Positions 22,814 to 31,361 are shown, counted from the first letter of the stretch. The stretch is DNA of 42,217 nt from Mycobacterium hubeiense (GCF_002838065.1 NZ_PIZU01000025.1:32030-74246); one strand, 5' to 3'. Notes: a model not told the origin generated them from the letters alone. Numbers and translations are program-made.

Positions 22814-23410
22814 TTACTTCTGGGTGACCTTCTTGGCCGGCGCCTTCTTGGCCGGAGCCTTCTTGGCGGCGGCCTTCTTGGCCGGGGCCTTCTTCGCCGG
22901 CGCGGCCTTCTCGGCCTTCTTCGGCAGCTCCACGCCCACCAGCTTGGCGGCGCGCTCGCCGACCGCGCGGGTCCGCTCGGACACGCTGCCCAGCGCCTCC
23001 TGCGTCAGCTCGACGGCCTGGTCCGAGTAGCGCTCGACGCGCTCGCGGCCCTCTTCCAGCGCGGGGGCGGTGCGCAGCCGCTCGAGGGCGGCCTCACCGC
23101 GCTCGACGAGCTTGCTGTAGGTGGTCTGGGCGGCCTCGGCGTAGCCCTCGGCAGCCTTGCGCAGCTCCTCGGTCGACAGCTTCTCGCGCAGCTCGCCGAA
23201 CTGGGCGGGCAGCTCTTCCTGCAGCTTGGTCAGGCGAGCGCGACGCTCCTCAAGGCGCTCGGTGGCGTCGGTGCGGGCCTCTTCGGCACGCTCGCGCAGG
23301 GTCGCCACGATCTCGTTGACGGTGGCCAGCGCCAGGTCAGCGGCGCCGACCGCGGCGAGCAGCGGGGCCTTCAGGTCGTCAATGTCGAGGTTCTGATTCT
23401 TCTCGGGCAT
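22814..23410 (-). CDS. hbhA: Heparin-binding haemagglutinin HbhA
   Basis: A 198-residue surface adhesin. Residues about 1-110 are a long coiled coil (TLRERAEEARTDATERLEER, then FGELREKLSTEELRKAAEGY) and the C-terminal 35 residues are Lys/Ala/Pro repeats (KKAPAKKAAAKKAPAKK), the heparin-binding segment that is methylated in M. tuberculosis. HbhA mediates binding to epithelial cells and bacterial aggregation and has been linked to lipid inclusions. It has no signal peptide, as expected for the family. Start ATG 23410 has GAAAGAG just upstream. The XRE regulator gene precedes it by 47 bases. Confidence 0.95.
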   Translation of the reverse strand: MPEKNQNLDIDDLKAPLLAAVGAADLALATVNEIVATLRERAEEARTDATERLEERRARLTKLQEELPAQFGELREKLSTEELRKAAEGYAEAAQTTYSKLVERGEAALERLRTAPALEEGRERVERYSDQAVELTQEALGSVSERTRAVGERAAKLVGVELPKKAEKAAPAKKAPAKKAAAKKAPAKKAPAKKVTQK

Positions 23411-23457
23411 CTCTTTCGGTTCCTTTCCAGGGTTTTCCAGGGTCGGTTGACGGACTC

Positions 23458-23883
23458 TTACTTCGGTTGCTCCGGCGCCGTCAGCTCCTCGGGCTCCTCA
23501 TCGGCGGGGATGCCTTCGGCTTCGTTCTGCTGGCAGAACGACGTGTAGATGTCGAGCAACACCTGCTTCTGCCGCTCGGTGATCGCCGTGTCGGTGACGA
23601 TGGCGTCGCGGACCTTGCTGCCCTCGCTGGGCTCGAGAATCCCGGCCCGCACGTAGAGCACTTCCGCGGACACCCGCAACGCCTTGGCGATCTGGTTGAG
23701 CACGTCGGCAGACGGTTTCCGCAATCCCCGCTCGATCTGGCTGAGGTAGGGATTACTGACGCCGGCCTTCTCGGCCAGCTGTCGCACGGATACCTGAGCC
23801 GCCTCGCGCTGTGCTCGGATGAAGCTGCCGATGTCCTGCGCAGCGTTGGACACCACGGCGGCAAGATCTTGGTCCTGCGGCAT
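23458..23883 (-). CDS. XRE-family helix-turn-helix regulator (Rv0474-like)
   Basis: A 141-residue protein from ATG 23883 (MPQDQDLAAVVSNAAQ). Residues 21-75 form a Cro/C1-type helix-turn-helix: IRAQREAAQVSVRQLAEKAG, then VSNPYLSQIERGLRKPSADV. The C-terminal region (IVTDTAITERQKQVLLDIY) is helical and the tail is acidic and Pro-rich. It sits directly before hbhA on the same strand and may control it, by analogy with Rv0474, described as a copper-responsive regulator; that link is from recall. The 29-codon upstream extension to 23970 lacks support. Confidence 0.88.
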   Translation of the reverse strand: MPQDQDLAAVVSNAAQDIGSFIRAQREAAQVSVRQLAEKAGVSNPYLSQIERGLRKPSADVLNQIAKALRVSAEVLYVRAGILEPSEGSKVRDAIVTDTAITERQKQVLLDIYTSFCQQNEAEGIPADEEPEELTAPEQPK

Positions 23884-23987
23884 GGGTAGCCCCCTCGGTG
23901 CGTCGGTTATCCGTTGGAATAACTCCAGTGCGACGAGACCAACCGTACGACGGGGTGCTAACTTTTGCAAGCACTAGTTAGCGCAGG

Positions 23988-25325
23988 TCAGAAGAGTAGC
24001 TGAGCTATCGAATAGATGATCAGCCCGGCGAGGGCACCGACGACCGTGCCGTTGATCCGGATGAATTGCAGGTCACGGCCGACGTGCAATTCGATGCGTC
24101 GGCTGGCCTCGTCGGCATCCCAGCGTTCGATGGTGTCGGTGATGATCGTTGTGATCTCCGCCCCATACTCCGACACCAGGTGCTGGGCCGCCCGGATGAT
24201 CCAGTTGTCCACCTTGTCGCGCAGCTCGACGTCGTCGCGCAGCGACTCGCCGATGTGCATCACCGAGTCCGCGATGCGGGTGCGCAGCGCCGACGACGGG
24301 TCATCGACCGATTCAAGAATGATGCGCTTGGCGGCCGACCACGCCGTCTCGGCGGCGCGGGCCACCTCGTCGCGGGCCATGATCTGCTCTTTGACGTTCT
24401 CGGCGCGCTGGATCGTGGCGTCGTCGTGCTGCAGATCGTCGGCGAATTCGAACAGGAACCGGGTGGCCGAACGCCGCAGTTCGTGGTCGGGGTTGCGGCG
24501 CACCTTGTCGGTGAAGTCCATCAGCTCGCGGTGGATCCGGTCGCCGACGAGATGGTCCACCCAGCGCGGCGACCAGGTCGGCGAATCGCGTTCCACGACG
24601 CGCTCGATGACGGGGCCGGCGTTCAGCGACCATTGAAATGCCCGGTCGGCCAGCAGCTGAAGCAGCGCCTCCTGACGCCGCTCGGCCAGCAGGGTGGCCA
24701 GCACCCGTCCCACCGGCGGGCCCCACTGCGGTTCGGCGATCCGCTTGACGATCATCCGGTCCAGCACGTGCTGGACGTCCTCGTCGCGCAGCATTTCCAC
24801 GCCCACCCGCAACACGTTGGAGGCCTCGCTGGCCACCCGTTCGGCGTGTGTGCGCTCGGAGAGCCACTTGCCCAGCCGACCGGCGACCTCCGCGTCGCGC
24901 AGCTTGGCCTCCACCACCTGCGGCGACATGAAGTTCTCCCGCACGAAGGTGCCCAGGCCCTCGCCGAGCTGGTCTTTCTTGCGCTTGATGATCGCGGTGT
25001 GCGGGATCGGGATGCCCAGCGGATGCTTGAACAACGCCGTGACCGCAAACCAGTCGGCCAGCGCACCGACCATGCCCGCCTCCGCGGCGGCCCGCACGTA
25101 GCCCACCCAGCCGGGCGCGCCGTGGGATTGCGCCCACGTGCACAGCAGGAAGATCACGGTGGCGCCCACCAGGAAGCTCAGTGCGACGACCTTCATGCGG
25201 CGCAGCCCGCGACGGCGTTCGGCATCGGCTTCGGAGTCCGCGCCGGCCAGCGCTTCGGCAAAGCTCGGCTTCGGCGCCGGGGGCTCTGCTAGCCGGCCTC
25301 CGCCGGGCTTCGGTCTGTGTGCCAC
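23988..25325 (-). CDS. DUF445 membrane protein (Rv0473-like)
   Basis: A 445-residue protein. After a Pro-rich cytosolic segment, one hydrophobic helix lies near 46-66 (VVALSFLVGATVIFLLCTWA), followed by the DUF445 signature AEAGMVGALADWFAVTALFKHP and IPHTAIIKRKKDQLGEGLG, a long helical region, and a C-terminal hydrophobic helix (INGTVVGALAGLIIYSIAQLLF). Two membrane anchors would leave the helical part outside or inside as one block. The family is widespread and unassigned in function. GTG 25325 (VAHRPKPGGG) is preferred; the longer frame covers divergent promoter DNA shared with the TetR gene. Confidence 0.88.
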   Translation of the reverse strand: MAHRPKPGGGRLAEPPAPKPSFAEALAGADSEADAERRRGLRRMKVVALSFLVGATVIFLLCTWAQSHGAPGWVGYVRAAAEAGMVGALADWFAVTALFKHPLGIPIPHTAIIKRKKDQLGEGLGTFVRENFMSPQVVEAKLRDAEVAGRLGKWLSERTHAERVASEASNVLRVGVEMLRDEDVQHVLDRMIVKRIAEPQWGPPVGRVLATLLAERRQEALLQLLADRAFQWSLNAGPVIERVVERDSPTWSPRWVDHLVGDRIHRELMDFTDKVRRNPDHELRRSATRFLFEFADDLQHDDATIQRAENVKEQIMARDEVARAAETAWSAAKRIILESVDDPSSALRTRIADSVMHIGESLRDDVELRDKVDNWIIRAAQHLVSEYGAEITTIITDTIERWDADEASRRIELHVGRDLQFIRINGTVVGALAGLIIYSIAQLLF

Positions 25326-25430
25326 CCCTACATCATCCGCTATGGAGCGAACATGGGGTCGAGCCCACAAGGCTCACGCCGGTAATCAGCCGTACTATCA
25401 AGAGGGACTAGGGAACGGACTACGGCGATA

Positions 25431-26132
25431 GTGGCACAGCAGACCCCCCCGGTGGCGGTGAAGACCGATGGGCGTAAACGACGCTGGCACCAACACAAGG
25501 TGGACCGGCGCAATGAGCTGGTAGACGGCACGCTGGAAGCCATCCGGCGGCGCGGCAGCAACGTCAGCATGGACGAGATCGCGGCCGAAATCGGCGTCTC
25601 CAAGACCGTCCTGTACCGCTATTTCGTCGACAAGAACGACCTCACCACCGCGGTGATGATGCGGTTCGCGCAGACCACGCTGATCCCCAACATGGCCGCC
25701 GCGCTGTCGTCCAACCTGGACGGGTACGACCTGACCCGCGAGATCATCCGGGTGTACGTGGAGACGGTGGCCAACGAGCCCGAGCCGTACCGCTTCGTGA
25801 TGGCCAACAACTCGGCCAGCAAGAACAAGGTGATCGCCGATTCGGAACAGATCATCGCCCGCATGCTCGCGGTGATGCTGCGCCGGCGCATGCAGGAGGC
25901 CGGGATGGACACCCACGGCGTCGAGCCGTGGGCGTACCTGATCGTTGGCGGTGTGCAGTTGGCCACCCACTCGTGGATGTCGCATCCGCGGATGAGCGCT
26001 GAAGAGCTGATCGACTACCTGACAATGCTGTCGTGGAGCGCGCTGTGCGGCATCGTCGAGGTGGGCGGATCACTGGAGAAGTTCAACTCGCAGCCGCATC
26101 CGTCGCCGATCGTGCCCCCGCAGCTGATATGA
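25431..26132 (+). CDS. TetR-family regulator (Rv0472c-like)
   Basis: A 233-residue TetR protein. The helix-turn-helix covers about residues 28-72: RNELVDGTLEAIRRRGSNVS, then MDEIAAEIGVSKTVLYRYFVD. The C-terminal domain is helical and unassigned. It starts at GTG 25431, 105 bases from the divergent DUF445 gene; a -10-like TACTAT lies at 25393-25398. Its stop overlaps the ATG of a PPK2 gene (ATGA at 26129-26132), which makes the kinase a probable member of its regulon. Divergent orientation also suggests control of the DUF445 gene. Confidence 0.9.
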   Translation: MAQQTPPVAVKTDGRKRRWHQHKVDRRNELVDGTLEAIRRRGSNVSMDEIAAEIGVSKTVLYRYFVDKNDLTTAVMMRFAQTTLIPNMAAALSSNLDGYDLTREIIRVYVETVANEPEPYRFVMANNSASKNKVIADSEQIIARMLAVMLRRRMQEAGMDTHGVEPWAYLIVGGVQLATHSWMSHPRMSAEELIDYLTMLSWSALCGIVEVGGSLEKFNSQPHPSPIVPPQLI

Positions 26133-26974
26133 GCTGGACGCACGCGCCGCACGATCATCTGGTGTACCGCCAGGGCGACAAGGTCGCCGACTTCGACACC
26201 GACGCCACACCGGGTTTCAAGGGCTCCAAGAGCGACGCGGCGCAGCTGCAGGCCGAACGCAGCGCCCACCTCGCCGAGCTGCAGGAGATGCTCTACGCCA
26301 ATTACAAGGCGTTGGACGATTCGCGCTCGGTGCTGCTGGTGCTGCAGGGCATGGACGCCGCGGGCAAGGGCGGCATCGTCAAACACGTTGTGGGATCGGT
26401 GAATCCGATCGGTGTGCGCTATACGGCATTCGGTAAGCCGACCGAGGAGGAGTTGTCGCACCACTTCCTGTGGCGAATCCGGCGGGCGCTGCCGCCTGCC
26501 GGGCACATCGGGGTGTTCGACCGCTCACACTACGAGGACGTGTTGATCGTGCGCGTGCACAATCTGGTGCCGCCCGAGGTGTGGGGCGGGCGTTACGACG
26601 AAATCAACGCGTTCGAACGCGAACTCGTCGACGGCGGCATGACGCTGATCAAGGTGGCGATGTTCATCTCGCTCGACGAGCAGAAGAAGCAGCTGGCCGA
26701 GCGGCTGGAAGATCCGACGAAGTATTGGAAGTACAACCCCGGCGACATCGACGAGCGCATGCTGTGGCCGAAGTACCAGGAGGCCTACCAGGCGATGCTC
26801 GAGCGCACGTCGACCGACTACGCGCCGTGGCATGTGGTGCCGTGCAACAAGCGCTGGTACAGCCGGTTGGCGGTGACCGAACTGCTCATCGAAGCACTGG
26901 AGGGGCTGAGGTTGTCCTGGCCGCCAGCGGATTTCGATATCGAGGCGGAGAAGAAGCGGCTCGCGGCTACGTGA
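26129..26974 (+). CDS. Polyphosphate kinase 2 family (polyphosphate:nucleotide phosphotransferase)
   Basis: A 281-residue PPK2. The P-loop is LQGMDAAGKGG (72-82) and the Walker B region is GVFDRSHYEDVLI (128-140); the lid segment includes WRIRRALPPAGH. These enzymes move phosphate between polyphosphate and nucleoside mono- or diphosphates. The single-domain length and motif order fit class I or III; which substrate is used is not decidable by eye. ATG 26129 overlaps the TetR stop. The gene is not part of the block I remember in M. tuberculosis at this point, so it is a local addition or a loss in that species. It is convergent with the cyclopropane synthase gene. Confidence 0.92.
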   Translation: MSWTHAPHDHLVYRQGDKVADFDTDATPGFKGSKSDAAQLQAERSAHLAELQEMLYANYKALDDSRSVLLVLQGMDAAGKGGIVKHVVGSVNPIGVRYTAFGKPTEEELSHHFLWRIRRALPPAGHIGVFDRSHYEDVLIVRVHNLVPPEVWGGRYDEINAFERELVDGGMTLIKVAMFISLDEQKKQLAERLEDPTKYWKYNPGDIDERMLWPKYQEAYQAMLERTSTDYAPWHVVPCNKRWYSRLAVTELLIEALEGLRLSWPPADFDIEAEKKRLAAT

Positions 26975-26978
26975 GTCG

Positions 26979-27851
26979 CTACTTGAGCAGGGTGAACTGG
27001 CCGACGTTGGTGATGCCGCGGCGGAAGAAGTCGGCGCAGCCGGTGAGGTACTTCATGTAGCGCTCGTAGACCTCGTCGGAGGTGATGGCGATCGCCTGCT
27101 CCTTGTTGGCCTCGAGATTACGCGCCCACATGTCGAGGGTGCGCGCGTAATGCGGCTGCAGCAGATGGATGCGCTCCAAGATGAACCCGGAGCCGGCCGC
27201 GAGCTCCTCGATGTCCTCGACGGCCGGCAACTGACCGCCGGGGAAGATCTCCTCGCCGATGAACTTCATGAACTTCAGGTCGCTGATCGTCAGCTTGATG
27301 CCGTTGTCGCGGAAGAACTTCTGCGTGTGGGCGAGGATCGTGTGCAGCAGCATGCGGCCGTCGTCGGGCAACAGGCTGTAGGCCCGTTCGAAGAACGCTG
27401 GATAGCGTTCGGCTTTGAAGGCCTCGAACGCGCCGATCGAGACGATGCGATCGACGGGCTCGTCGAACTCCTCCCAGCCCTGCAGCCGCACCTCCACCGA
27501 ACGCGATGTCGGCACCTTCGCGAGCCGTTCCCGGCTGTACTCACATTGATTGCGGCTCAACGTGATTCCGATGACGTTGACGTCGTACTTCTGCAGCGCG
27601 ACCTCGAGGGCGCCGCCCCAGCCGCAGCCGACGTCGAGCAGCGTCATCCCCGGTTTGAGGTCGAGCTTGTTCAGCGCGAGTTCAAATTTCGCCGTCTGCG
27701 CCTCTTCGAGGGTCATATCCTCGCGCTCGAAGTACGCGCAGGTGTATCCCATTGTGCGATCGAGGAACAGTGCGAAGAACTCGTCGGATATGTCGTAAAT
27801 CGCCTGCGATTCCTCGTAGAAAGGCTTCAACTCGGACTCGACGTTGGACAT
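26979..27851 (-). CDS. pcaA: Mycolic acid cyclopropane synthase (PcaA/CmaA/UmaA family)
   Basis: A 290-residue SAM-dependent methyltransferase acting on meromycolate chains. Motif I is LLDVGCGWGGA (71-81), followed by NVIGITLSRNQCEYSRERL and RIVSIGAFEAF. The N-terminal YDISDEFFALFLDRTMGYTC and FMKFIGEEIFPGGQLP are highly typical of the CmaA/PcaA/UmaA group, where the acidic and aromatic residues frame the cyclopropanation site. Between pcaA, cmaA and umaA the assignment rests on synteny, as it sits where M. tuberculosis has umaA-pcaA but only one gene is present here. The 113-base gap upstream to fadB2 holds its promoter. Confidence 0.88.
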   Translation of the reverse strand: MSNVESELKPFYEESQAIYDISDEFFALFLDRTMGYTCAYFEREDMTLEEAQTAKFELALNKLDLKPGMTLLDVGCGWGGALEVALQKYDVNVIGITLSRNQCEYSRERLAKVPTSRSVEVRLQGWEEFDEPVDRIVSIGAFEAFKAERYPAFFERAYSLLPDDGRMLLHTILAHTQKFFRDNGIKLTISDLKFMKFIGEEIFPGGQLPAVEDIEELAAGSGFILERIHLLQPHYARTLDMWARNLEANKEQAIAITSDEVYERYMKYLTGCADFFRRGITNVGQFTLLK

Positions 27852-27964
27852 ACGACTGCTACCCCTTGCGCTCTGTTCTGAACGGTGGCCGGGCAGCGTC
27901 GAATTGCCGTCCCCCGACCGGAGGCTAGACTAGCTAAACTTCGCGGTAGTTGCTAATTCAAGGA

Positions 27965-28825
27965 CTAGTACGTGTAGAAGCCCTGGCCAGACTTCTTGCC
28001 GAGCTGGCCCGCTTCCACCATGCGCAACAGCAGCGGAGGCGGCGCATAGTGCGGATCCTTGAGCTCCTCGAACATCGAGTCGGCGATCAGCTTCATGGTG
28101 TCCAGGCCAATGAGGTCGGACAGCCGCAGCGGCCCCATCGGATGCGACAACCCGGCCACCACCGCCTTGTCGATGTCTTCGACGGAGGCGACACCTGCTT
28201 CGGCCATCCGAATCGCCGACAACAGGTACGGCACCAGCAGCGCGTTGACGATGAAACCCGAACGGTCAGAGCACCGTACGACCTGCTTGCCCAGCACATC
28301 GCTTGCGAACTTCTCCGTGCGGGTTAGCGCGGCGTCGGAGGTGACGAGCGTGTTGACGAGTTCGACGAGCGGCAGTACCGGCACCGGGTTGAAGAAGTGC
28401 AGCCCCAGCACCCGGCTCGGATTCTTTGTTGCCGCAGCGATTTTCATGATCGGGATGCTCGACGTGTTCGACGCGAGCACCGCGTCGGGATCGGCGATGA
28501 TCTCGTCGAGCTCGGCGAAGATCTTGGCTTTGACGGCCTCGTCCTCGACCACCGCTTCGATGACGAGCTGACGATCCGCGAGGTCGGCCATGCTCGTCGT
28601 GAATGTCAACCGCGCCAGCGTCGCGTCGCGGTCGGCTTCGGACAGCTTGCCTTTACTCGCCGCGCGGTCCAACGACCCGGTGACGCGTTTGCGGCCCGCT
28701 TCGGCCAGCTCCTCGGTGGGCTCGTACACCACAACGTCGGCGCCGGCCTTCGCCGACACCTCAGCGATGCCGGACCCCATCTGCCCCGCGCCGACGACGC
28801 CTACTCGCTTGATCTCTTCACTCAT
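27965..28825 (-). CDS. fadB2: 3-hydroxybutyryl-CoA dehydrogenase FadB2
   Basis: A 286-residue NAD(P)-dependent dehydrogenase that interconverts 3-hydroxybutyryl-CoA and acetoacetyl-CoA in short-chain fatty-acid degradation. The Rossmann motif is VGVVGAGQMGSGIA (8-21); the catalytic His is in LGLHFFNPVPV, with the downstream Glu/Asn parts in LVELVNTL and SGFIVNALLVPYL. The C-terminal domain ends in GKKSGQGFYTY. ATG 28825 lies ten bases after a perfect 16-bp hairpin that separates it from icl. No good ribosome site is visible before it. It keeps the position of Rv0468. Confidence 0.95.
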   Translation of the reverse strand: MSEEIKRVGVVGAGQMGSGIAEVSAKAGADVVVYEPTEELAEAGRKRVTGSLDRAASKGKLSEADRDATLARLTFTTSMADLADRQLVIEAVVEDEAVKAKIFAELDEIIADPDAVLASNTSSIPIMKIAAATKNPSRVLGLHFFNPVPVLPLVELVNTLVTSDAALTRTEKFASDVLGKQVVRCSDRSGFIVNALLVPYLLSAIRMAEAGVASVEDIDKAVVAGLSHPMGPLRLSDLIGLDTMKLIADSMFEELKDPHYAPPPLLLRMVEAGQLGKKSGQGFYTY

Positions 28826-28834
28826 AACGTCGAA

Positions 28835-28883
28835 TTCTGCACCAGGGCTGTGAATCGCGAAGAATCGCAGCCCTGGTGCAGAA
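28835..28883 (-). terminator. Perfect 16-bp hairpin between icl and fadB2
   Basis: TTCTGCACCAGGGCTG (28835-28850) pairs exactly with CAGCCCTGGTGCAGAA (28868-28883) around a 17-base loop. It starts 16 bases after the icl stop and ends nine bases before the fadB2 ATG, so on the minus strand it can terminate icl transcripts or affect fadB2 expression. Confidence 0.65.
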
Positions 28884-28898
28884 ATCGGTGCAGTCGGC

Positions 28899-30185
28899 TC
28901 AGTGGAACTGACCCTCTTCGGTCGAGCCCGCCAGCGCCGTCGTCGAGCTGTTCGGGTCGACGGTGGTGGCGATGCGGTCGAAGTAGCCGGCGCCCACCTC
29001 GCGCTGGTGCTTGGTCGCGGTGTAACCCCGCTCCTCGGCGGCGAACTCGCGCTCCTGCAGCTCGACGTACGCGGTCATCTGGTTGCGGGCATAGCCGTAA
29101 GCCAGATCGAACATCGAGTAGTTCAGCGCGTGGAAGCCGGCCAGCGTGATGAACTGGAACTTGAATCCCATTGCGCCGAGCTCCTTTTGGAACCGCGCGA
29201 TGGTCGCGTCGTCGAGGTGCTTCTTCCAGTTGAACGACGGCGAGCAGTTGTAGGCCAGCATCTGGTCCGGGAACTCGCTCTTGACGCCCTCGGCGAACTT
29301 CTTCGCCAGCTCCAGGTCCGGCGTGCCGGTCTCCATCCAGATCAGGTCGGAGTACGGCGCGTAGGCCTTGGCGCGGGCGATGCACGGCTCCAGGCCGTTT
29401 TTGACCCGGTAGAAGCCTTCCTTGGTGCGCTCACCGGTGATGAACGGGCGGTCGCGCTCGTCGACATCGGAGGTGATCAGCGTGGCCGCCTCGGCGTCGG
29501 TGCGGGCGATGACGACCGTCGGCACGTCGGCGACGTCGGCCGCCAGGCGAGCCGAAGTCAGCGTGCGGATGTGCTGCTGGGTCGGGATGAGCACCTTGCC
29601 ACCGAGGTGACCGCACTTCTTCTCCGACGCCAGCTGGTCCTCCCAGTGCGAACCGGCGACACCCGCGGCGATCATGGCCTTCTGCAGCTCGTAGACGTTG
29701 AGCGCGCCACCGAAGCCGGCCTCGCCGTCGGCGACGATCGGCACCAGCCAGTTCTCCACCGACGTGTCGCCCTCGACCTTGGCGATCTCGTCGGCGCGCA
29801 GCAGCGCGTTGTTGATGCGACGCACCACCTGCGGCACCGAGTTGGCCGGGTACAGGCTCTGGTCGGGGTAGGTGTGCCCGGACAGGTTCGCGTCACCGGC
29901 GACCTGCCAACCCGACAGATAGATGGCCTTCAGGCCGGCACGCACCTGCTGGACGGCCATGTTACCGGTCAGCGCGCCGAGCGCGTTGACGAACTCCATG
30001 TCGTGCAGCTGCTCCCAGAGCACCTCGGCGCCGCGGCGGGCCAGCGTGTGCTCCTCCACCACGGTGCCCTGCAGGGCCACCACGTCCTCGGCGGTGTAGT
30101 CGCGCTTGATGCCCTTCCACCGCGGGTTGGTGTCCCAGTCGTGCTTGATCTGTTCGGGTGACTTCGGCGTGCCGACGGTCGACAT
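28899..30185 (-). CDS. icl: Isocitrate lyase (ICL1)
   Basis: A 428-residue isocitrate lyase, which splits isocitrate to glyoxylate and succinate and is needed for growth on fatty acids or acetate; ICL1 also acts as methylisocitrate lyase in mycobacteria. The active-site signature KKCGHLGGKVL places the catalytic Cys at 191, the same number as in M. tuberculosis. WQVAGDANLSGHTYPDQSLY and MLAYNCSPSFNWKKHL are further substrate-binding segments. ATG 30185 (MSTVGTPKSPEQIKHDWD) has AAGGAG upstream; the longer frame to 30248 is not needed. The upstream region holds candidate RamB sites. Confidence 0.97.
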   Translation of the reverse strand: MSTVGTPKSPEQIKHDWDTNPRWKGIKRDYTAEDVVALQGTVVEEHTLARRGAEVLWEQLHDMEFVNALGALTGNMAVQQVRAGLKAIYLSGWQVAGDANLSGHTYPDQSLYPANSVPQVVRRINNALLRADEIAKVEGDTSVENWLVPIVADGEAGFGGALNVYELQKAMIAAGVAGSHWEDQLASEKKCGHLGGKVLIPTQQHIRTLTSARLAADVADVPTVVIARTDAEAATLITSDVDERDRPFITGERTKEGFYRVKNGLEPCIARAKAYAPYSDLIWMETGTPDLELAKKFAEGVKSEFPDQMLAYNCSPSFNWKKHLDDATIARFQKELGAMGFKFQFITLAGFHALNYSMFDLAYGYARNQMTAYVELQEREFAAEERGYTATKHQREVGAGYFDRIATTVDPNSSTTALAGSTEEGQFH

Positions 30186-30322
30186 TCGACTGCTCCTTCG
30201 GATTCTGACGATCGCTGAGGTGTCGCAGGCTTCCCGGCTTGCTAACACCTGAACAACTTCGCTGTTGTGCTAATCCGAGGATGCACTACGCCATAACCGC
30301 AGGTCCACCCGTTTCAGTTGCC

Positions 30323-30365
30323 AACTTTCGCCAAGGGTTGGCGTTAACTTGCAAAGTTTGCGAAG
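30323..30365. promoter_or_regulatory. Candidate RamB-binding sites in the icl upstream region
   Basis: The segment CTTGCAAAGTTTGCGAAG (30348-30365) is almost a palindrome, and each strand contains a near match (AAAGTTTGCGAA; AAACTTTGCAAG) to the RamB consensus known from Corynebacterium glutamicum, about (A/C)A(A/C)(A/C)TTTGCAAA. A weaker copy, AACTTTCGCCAAG, lies at 30323-30335. They are about 140-180 bases upstream of the icl start. RamB represses icl in M. tuberculosis; binding here is inferred. Confidence 0.5.
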
Positions 30366-30452
30366 ACTACTTCGGGCTGAACCGGTTCAGAAGTTACCCA
30401 CCAGTACAGAATTTTCGCAGGTCAGTACGCCCGTACTGTTAAACCGCGCGGC

Positions 30453-31274
30453 TCAGTGCGCGAAGATGCACGCGACGGCTTTGGTCTCCTCGCCGACCGC
30501 ATATGTGAGCGTTGTAACAGTGCGATCCGTGAGCTCCGCACCGAACCGATCGGTCGATCCGGGCGGATGGACGTGCGAGATGATCTCCAACTTGTCCCCG
30601 AGCGCGACGGGCGCGTCGTGCTCGATGGTCACCCGCAGCGGCGCGTGCAGCAGTTCGGGCTTGTTGTACAGGTAGTCCTCGACCACGCTCCAGTAGACGG
30701 AGTTGTTCATGTGGTCGAACAGGTCGATGTCGGTGGCGCGGACCGGGAACTCGCGGATCTGCGAAGCGTCCTCGCGGCTGCCCGGCTTGAGGTAGGCCTT
30801 CCACCGCAGCCGGTCGACGGTCGTGGTGCGCTGCAGACCCGCAATGAAGTCGTCGGAGATGCGCGCCGGCCCCTGGGTCTCCCGGTTGATGTTGATCCAG
30901 AACGCCTCGGATTCCATCAGCCCGCCCTTGCGGCCATCTATGCGTACCCGCATCTCACACCAGCGGTTCGAGGTCCCCGAACACCAGCGGCGCAGCCGCA
31001 GCATGTCCTGGAACTCGATCGGTTTGATCAGGTCGATCATGGTGCGCCGGACGATCCACAGCGGGTGGGTCTCCTCGAAGCCGAGCTCGCGCAGGTGGTC
31101 CGAGCCGACGTCCTGGATGTGGCGGCACGCGGCGTCGAAACGCAGCCGGCCCTCGCGGTCGATATCGGCGACGCGCAGTGGCCACTGCCGGTCGAAGACG
31201 TCGGGATGCGGGTCGGGCACGGGCATCAATGTCTTGGCGAGGCCGCTCGCGCCCGCCGCCGTATTGCTCGTCAT
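30453..31274 (-). CDS. Acyl-ACP thioesterase-like protein, double hotdog fold (Rv0466-like)
   Basis: A 273-residue protein with two hotdog domains as in the acyl-ACP thioesterase family. The first has FDAACRHIQDVGSDHLRELG, typical of hotdog helices, and the second VRATDIDLFDHMNNSVYW, the usual D-x3-H-x-N catalytic neighbourhood. Such enzymes release fatty acids from ACP or CoA carriers. ATG 31274 follows GGAGGGCAGGGA. The 496-codon frame that reaches 31943 runs antisense through ramB and is not coding beyond this start. It is divergent from ramB and upstream of icl, but a 267-base gap separates it from icl. Confidence 0.85.
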   Translation of the reverse strand: MTSNTAAGASGLAKTLMPVPDPHPDVFDRQWPLRVADIDREGRLRFDAACRHIQDVGSDHLRELGFEETHPLWIVRRTMIDLIKPIEFQDMLRLRRWCSGTSNRWCEMRVRIDGRKGGLMESEAFWININRETQGPARISDDFIAGLQRTTTVDRLRWKAYLKPGSREDASQIREFPVRATDIDLFDHMNNSVYWSVVEDYLYNKPELLHAPLRVTIEHDAPVALGDKLEIISHVHPPGSTDRFGAELTDRTVTTLTYAVGEETKAVACIFAH

Positions 31275-31322
31275 TCCCTGCCCTCCCGTGCTTTCGCCGA
31301 TCCGATAGTGCCATAACCGTCG

Positions 31323-31354
31323 ACTTGCCAAGAATGCGAAGCAGAGATTTGCAG
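31323..31354. promoter_or_regulatory. Candidate RamB autoregulatory sites between the thioesterase-like gene and ramB
   Basis: The sequence has ACTTGCCAAGAATGCGAAG followed by AGATTTGCAGG. The pieces AGAATGCGAA and AGATTTGCAG loosely match the RamB half-consensus TTTGC(A/G)AA. RamB is known to control its own gene in related actinobacteria. The match is weaker than in the icl region, so this is tentative. Confidence 0.35.
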
Positions 31355-31361
31355 GGTTGTT

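Noticed and set aside
22824..22905. Short direct repeats at the end of hbhA that resemble a tandem repeat locus
   Set aside because: They encode the Lys/Ala/Pro repeat of the heparin-binding tail, so they are explained by the protein.
30239..30442. A 67-codon plus-strand frame in the icl upstream region
   Set aside because: No ribosome site, no protein-like composition, and it covers the likely RamB sites.
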